Shown here one piece after another: positions 61,501 through 64,000 of a stretch of DNA of 64,000 nt. The notes under the pieces are model-generated. The model did no database searches, was not told the origin of the DNA, and saw only the letters and a list, made by a program, of their open reading frames with translations. Positions within the stretch are counted from its first letter, which is position 1. Each line of letters starts with the position of its first letter. The stretch is from NCBI GenBank assembly GCA_964372095.1, contig CAYJPV010000008.1:1-64000 (forward strand), given 5' to 3'. The position numbers and the translations under genes were made by a program. The DNA comes from CAYJPV01 sp964372095 (lineage in GTDB: Bacteria > Acidobacteriota > Vicinamibacteria > Vicinamibacterales > JAKQTR01).

Positions 61501-62128
61501 GGCCTACGACATCGGGTACGGCGGCCTGGACCACGTGATCGCCATGGGCCGGGACGTGAACATTCTCGTACTCGACACCGAGGTGTACTCGAACACGGGC
61601 GGCCAGCAGTCCAAGGCGACGCCGATAGGCGCGTCCGCCAAGTTCGCCATGGCCGGCAAACCGACCGGCAAGAAAGACCTCGGCATGATGGCCATGACCT
61701 ACGGCAACACGTACGTGGCGCGGGTCGCGTTCGGCGCGAAGGACGTCCAGACGGTCAAGGCGTTCCAGGAGGCCGAGGCGTACCCGGGGCCGTCGATCAT
61801 CATCGCCTACAGCCACTGTATCGCCCACGGCTACGACCTGGCGTTCGGCCTCGAGCAGCAGAAACTGGCCGTCGAGACCGGGTACTGGCCGCTGTACCGG
61901 TTCGACCCGCGCCGCGCCCTCACCGGCGAGAGCCCCCTGCAGCTCGATTCGGGCGCGCCGAAGACCGACCTGCTCAAGTTCATCAACAACGAATCGCGGT
62001 TCCGTGTGGTCGATCAGATGAACCACGATCGTTTCACGGCACTCATGGCAGACGCCCAGCACCAGGTGACGACGCGCGTCAGCGTCTACGAACAGCTGTC
62101 GAAGCTGGCCATGCCGGTGCGGAAGTAG
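58568..62128 (+). CDS. nifJ: Pyruvate:ferredoxin (flavodoxin) oxidoreductase, NifJ type
   Basis: A 1186-residue single-chain PFOR: pyruvate + CoA + ferredoxin to acetyl-CoA + CO2. Pyrimidine domain (EVIAIYPITPSSNMGEWADE), transketolase C-like domain, gamma domain (GVFLLNSPYSPDETW), then two [4Fe-4S] ferredoxin motifs, CIQCNKCVMVC (C696, C699, C702, C706) and CTGCTLCAVVC (C752, C755, C758, C762). The TPP domain (CVGCGETPYVK; GGDGWAYDIGYGGLDHV; DTEVYSNTGGQ) completes it. This oxygen-sensitive type is used in anaerobic or facultative metabolism. It is the first gene before the DHOD-like gene. Confidence 0.95.
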   Translation: MKREHITIDGNEAAASVAHRTNEVIAIYPITPSSNMGEWADEWSAKGYKNIWGTVPQVVELQSEGGAAGAVHGALQAGALTTTFTASQGLLLMIPNMYKIAGELTSYCMHVSARTVATHALSIFGDHSDVMACRQTGFTMLASGSVQEAHDFAAIGQLATLRSRVPVLHFFDGFRTSHEVTKMTSLADDELLALLPNDLIAEHRKRALTPDAPLLRGTAQNPDAFFQAREACNLHYLACPGHVDAAMKRFAEVTGRAYELFEYVGHPQAERVLILMGTGAEVAHETVDWMMARGEKVGVLKVRLFRPFSIEHFVKALPASVKAIAVLDRTKEPGSVGEPLYQDIVTALREARLDGTSPLACDPVIIGGRYGLSSKEFTPAMVKVVYDELAKPSPKNHFTVGITDDVTHLSLPFDLDLDIEPDSVRRCVFFGLGADGTVGANKNSIKIIGEETDNYAQGYFVYDSKKAGAITISHLRFGPDRIRSSYLVKQAKFVACHQYEFMDKYDVLGYAAPGGVFLLNSPYSPDETWNRLAREVQEAIVEKQLEFYVIDGFKVARDTGMGTRINTVMQTCFFAISGVLPRDEAIAQIKKAIEKTYGKRGPDVVKKNFAAVDQTLEHLHKFAVPAAVTATRSLPPIVSDAAPDFVKRVTAVMLANKGDLLPVSAFPVDGTWPVGTTQWEKRNIAQDIPVWDPAICIQCNKCVMVCPHAAIRAKVYESDLLKDAPATYKSIDFKGNEFKGMKYTIQIAPEDCTGCTLCAVVCPAKDKANPKHKSLDMHEQRPLRDAERENYAFFLGLPEVDRTKIKADVKGVQFLQPLFEYSGACVGCGETPYVKLMTQLFGDRAIIANATGCSSIYGGNLPTTPYTVNPDGRGPAWNNSLFEDNAEFGFGYRLALDKHAEQARELLARLATQVGGGLVDGLLSADQSSEAGLAEQRARVVELKKALERVDSLDARRLERLADYLVRKSVWIVGGDGWAYDIGYGGLDHVIAMGRDVNILVLDTEVYSNTGGQQSKATPIGASAKFAMAGKPTGKKDLGMMAMTYGNTYVARVAFGAKDVQTVKAFQEAEAYPGPSIIIAYSHCIAHGYDLAFGLEQQKLAVETGYWPLYRFDPRRALTGESPLQLDSGAPKTDLLKFINNESRFRVVDQMNHDRFTALMADAQHQVTTRVSVYEQLSKLAMPVRK

Positions 62129-62142
62129 GAACTGAAGACGGT

Positions 62143-62208
62143 GTCATCACCCGCGTGAGCCGGCCGAATCGGCCGCACGCGCGGGTGGCGGCGCCGGTTG
62201 TCGCGAAC
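62143..62208. repeat. REP-like element, copy C
   Basis: 66 bp, starting GTCATCACC and ending GCGAAC, matching the element at 35154-35219 (about 80% by eye). It contains CGGCCGAATCGGCCG, a hairpin with a 6-bp stem. It starts 15 bases after the nifJ stop codon. Confidence 0.7.
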
Positions 62209-62396
62209 GAGCCCAGATTCGCCCGGGGCCCGGGGGGCCCGGGGCCGGGGGTCGCAAAAAGGGCCTGTGAACCAAGGACCAAGGGCGGCACCANNNNNNN
62301 NNNGACGGGGCCGCCGGGGGGGGGGGGGGCGCGGGTGGTCGCCACCGCGCCCATTTGCGCCGGGGCCCGATGGGACCGGGCGCCGGAGATCGAAAC
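62209..62396. other. Low-complexity G-rich segment with 10-N gap, assembly-doubtful
   Basis: Long runs of G and C (GCCCGGGGCCCGGGGGGCCC and a run of more than ten G) flank an N run at 62294-62303. Sequences on the two sides of the gap look like degraded copies of each other (CGCGGGTGG followed by alternating GCC/GGG). The bases here should not be trusted. No gene. Confidence 0.7.
62294..62303. other. Assembly gap, 10 N
   Basis: Ten undetermined bases within the G-rich segment between nifJ and the DHOD-like gene. Confidence 0.98.
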
Positions 62397-63392
62397 ATGG
62401 ACCTGTCAACCACGTACCTTGGCCTCAACCTGCCGCACCCGATCATGCCCGGGGCGTCCCCCCTCGTTGATCATCTCGACCTCGTCAAGCGGCTCGAAGA
62501 TGCGGGCGCGGCGGCCATCACGATGCACTCGCTCTATGAAGAGCAGATTACGCGCGAGCAGCACGGGATGGTGTACCACATGGAGTTGCACGACCACGGG
62601 AGCGCGGAAGCGCTGTCGTACTTCCCGGGCGCGGAGGAATACCGCCTCGGCCCGCACCAGTACCTCGAGCAGATCCGCCTGATCAAACAGAGCGTGAAGC
62701 TGCCCGTCATCGGATCCCTGAACGGCACGACGGCCGAAGGCTGGCTGGACTACGCCAAGCTGATTCAGCAGGCCGGCGCCGACGCGCTCGAACTCAACGT
62801 GTACCACGTCGCGGCCGACCGCACCGAACCGGGTGAGGCGGTCGAGCGGCGGCTCTTCGAGATCGTGCGGGCCGTGAAAGCCTCGATCAGCATTCCCATC
62901 GCCGTGAAGCTGTCGCCCTTCTACTCGTCCGTGGCGCACGTCGCGGCGCAGCTCGACACCCTCGGCGTGAACGGCCTGGTGCTGTTCAACCGGTTCTACC
63001 AGCCCGACATCAACCTCGAGGAACTCGACGTCGAGTCGACCCTGCACCTGTCGACCTCATCCGACCTGCTGCTGCGCCTGCGGTGGCTGGCCCTGCTGCA
63101 CGGCCGCGTCAAGGCGTCGCTGGCCGTGACCGGCGGCGTGCATACGCCGGCGGACGTGCTGAAGGCGGTCATGACCGGCGCCGGCGCCGTCCAGACGGTC
63201 TCGGCGCTCCTCAAGCACGGGCCGGAGCATATCAAGGTGCTCGTGGATGGTGTGCGTGCGTGGCTCGAACAGCACGAGTACGAGTCGCTCGCCCAGGCCC
63301 GGGGCAGCCTGAGTCTCGAACGGAGCCCCAATCCCGCCGCCTTCGAACGGGCCCAGTACATGCGCCTGCTGCAGACGTTCAAGATGCAGTAG
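62397..63392 (+). CDS. Dihydroorotate-dehydrogenase-like protein
   Basis: A 331-residue FMN-type TIM-barrel protein. It starts MDLSTTYLGLNLPHPIMPGAS, the DHODH opening. LPVIGSLNGTTAEGW, ALELNVYHVAAD and VAVTGGVHTPADVLKAVMTGA follow, with an SISIPIAVKLSPFYSS strand supplying the Lys for FMN or substrate. Such DHOD-like proteins are often found beside nifJ-type PFOR genes and are usually annotated as DHODH-like, of uncertain role. GGAGA lies upstream of the ATG. A true pyrimidine role is not established here. Confidence 0.82.
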   Translation: MDLSTTYLGLNLPHPIMPGASPLVDHLDLVKRLEDAGAAAITMHSLYEEQITREQHGMVYHMELHDHGSAEALSYFPGAEEYRLGPHQYLEQIRLIKQSVKLPVIGSLNGTTAEGWLDYAKLIQQAGADALELNVYHVAADRTEPGEAVERRLFEIVRAVKASISIPIAVKLSPFYSSVAHVAAQLDTLGVNGLVLFNRFYQPDINLEELDVESTLHLSTSSDLLLRLRWLALLHGRVKASLAVTGGVHTPADVLKAVMTGAGAVQTVSALLKHGPEHIKVLVDGVRAWLEQHEYESLAQARGSLSLERSPNPAAFERAQYMRLLQTFKMQ

Positions 63393-63405
63393 GCCGTCAG
63401 GCCGA

Positions 63406-63463
63406 CCACGGGGGACACGGGCCAACCGCGGTGGTATCCACCGGGATGGTTCGGCCCCCGTGG
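63406..63463. terminator. Nested hairpin between convergent genes
   Basis: CCACGGGGG (63406-63414) pairs exactly with CCCCCGTGG (63455-63463) and encloses CGGTGG-TAT-CCACCG. It lies between the ends of the DHOD-like gene and the anti-sigma gene, so a bidirectional terminator is plausible, though no T-tract follows. Confidence 0.5.
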
Positions 63464-63493
63464 CCGTCTCCTCCCGAGTCTCCCCGAATCCCG

Positions 63494-63775
63494 CTACCGC
63501 TCTCTCGGCGGCGCTCCGGACGCAAGCAGCGCGGCAATGCGTGCCCGGGCCCGGGCGCGCACATCCGCCGGCAGACGCGCCGTCTTCGCCTTCCGGCACA
63601 CCTCCACCGTCTGCTGGAGACCGTCCGCCATGGCCTGGCAGCACGGGCAGTGTTTCAGGTGCCTGAGCAGCGCCGTGCGCTCCGCGCCGGTCAACTCACC
63701 ATCGACGTACGTGGACAGCTGCTCGATCAATTCGCGGCAGCGATCGTGGGCGGGAGGCTTGGTCCGGGGGCTCAT
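63494..63775 (-). CDS. Anti-sigma factor-like zinc-finger protein
   Basis: A 93-residue protein with a zf-HC2-type metal site: CRELIEQLSTYVDGELTGAE, then HLKHCPCCQAM, giving Cys/His ligands. The short length suggests only the cytoplasmic anti-sigma zinc domain, with no membrane helix. Its ATG overlaps the stop of the sigma factor gene (ATGA). The pair is a standard sigma/anti-sigma arrangement. Confidence 0.8.
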   Translation of the reverse strand: MSPRTKPPAHDRCRELIEQLSTYVDGELTGAERTALLRHLKHCPCCQAMADGLQQTVEVCRKAKTARLPADVRARARARIAALLASGAPPRER

Positions 63776-64000
63776 CGCGACTCCAGGTGCTGGCGCAACA
63801 TCAGCCGCGCGCGGTGCAACCGCGTCTTGACATTGGCCTCGGAGATCCCCGCCACTTGCGAGACCTCCCTGGTCGACAACCCCTCCACCTCGCGCAGGAA
63901 CACAATGACGCGGTACTCGGGGGGCAGGGACTGCAAGGCCCGGTGCAGCACGCGGCGCAGCCGGGAATTGTCCACGATTTCGTCCGGCAGACGGCCGGGG
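63772..64000 (-). CDS. ECF-type RNA polymerase sigma factor, 3' end only
   Basis: The reading frame stays open to the window edge, so only the last about 75 residues are seen. They contain sigma region 4: ALQSLPPEYRVIVFLREVEG and the helix-turn-helix STREVSQVAGISEANVKTRL. Region 2 lies outside. It is co-translated with the anti-sigma factor gene. Confidence 0.88.
   Translation of the reverse strand, partial: PGRLPDEIVDNSRLRRVLHRALQSLPPEYRVIVFLREVEGLSTREVSQVAGISEANVKTRLHRARLMLRQHLESR

Noticed and set aside
58490..62062. About 1190-codon open frame antisense to nifJ
   Set aside because: Same shadow effect: the reverse reading has no domain and the forward frame is a complete PFOR.

Overview
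The window is strongly GC-rich, densely coded bacterial DNA from a draft or metagenome-type assembly: it has a scaffold gap of 100 N (876-975) and a second gap of 10 N (62294-62303). Gene content suggests a Gram-negative heterotroph. It has a TolC/RND/MacAB efflux operon, lipoproteins, a TesA-YbbA-YbbP set, plant/cyanobacterial-length IspH, GH35 beta-galactosidase, and small secreted proteins of a kind I associate with Acidobacteriota (perhaps Vicinamibacteria). That placement is inference; no rRNA, tRNA or marker gene settles it. I see no CRISPR array, prophage or complete insertion sequence.

Layout. 1-1374: the 3' part of a HEAT-like gene, then a palindromic tandem-repeat array broken by the scaffold gap, then a small GIY-YIG nuclease gene. 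1404-9708: secreted proteins, a Rossmann-like protein, an SSS symporter, a zinc-ribbon protein, a GH35 beta-galactosidase and a flavoprotein. 9725-17241: a translationally coupled YbjN/HtrA-like pair, a DEAD-box helicase, a P-loop kinase-like protein, an aldo/keto reductase, a YdjM-like membrane hydrolase, an M48 lipoprotein protease and a secreted protein. 17395-28863: lipid and sugar activation, with an acyltransferase-ACP-acyl-ACP synthetase fusion, a leftward operon of a eukaryote-like single-chain acetyl-CoA carboxylase, a sugar nucleotidyltransferase and a galactokinase-like enzyme, then a GNAT and a small membrane protein.

28873-38731: ferredoxin metabolism, with a 2-oxoacid:ferredoxin oxidoreductase (alpha/beta), a ROK kinase, PlsC, an NfnAB/SudAB-like flavoprotein pair, AlgH and IspH. 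This stretch carries most of the intergenic repeats: two heptamer arrays, a 71-bp tandem repeat and a REP-like element. 38883-49902: one long rightward operon for envelope efflux (Spy-like protein, TolC, RND adaptor, RND pump, MacA-like adaptor, MacB ATPase, MacB permease, small secreted protein). 49889-56354: leftward genes including a FolK-nitrilase fusion, a DksA-like protein and tesA-ybbA-ybbP. 56443-63392: a phosphoglucose isomerase of the transaldolase-fusion type, NifJ-type pyruvate:ferredoxin oxidoreductase and a dihydroorotate-dehydrogenase-like protein. 63494-64000: an anti-sigma zinc-finger protein and the 3' end of an ECF sigma factor.

Physiology (inference): beta-galactosides are cleaved, and galactose is phosphorylated and activated to a nucleotide sugar. 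Hexose phosphates are isomerised, pyruvate and another 2-oxoacid are oxidised to reduced ferredoxin, and the NfnAB-like pair links ferredoxin to NAD(P)H. Acetyl-CoA goes to malonyl-CoA through the large carboxylase. The features most worth a second look are the GIY-YIG gene with its palindromic repeat array, the two heptamer arrays abutting start codons, a dispersed REP-like family, the single-chain carboxylase, the three-domain acyl-ACP synthetase, and the FolK-nitrilase fusion whose hydrolase domain appears to lack its catalytic lysine.
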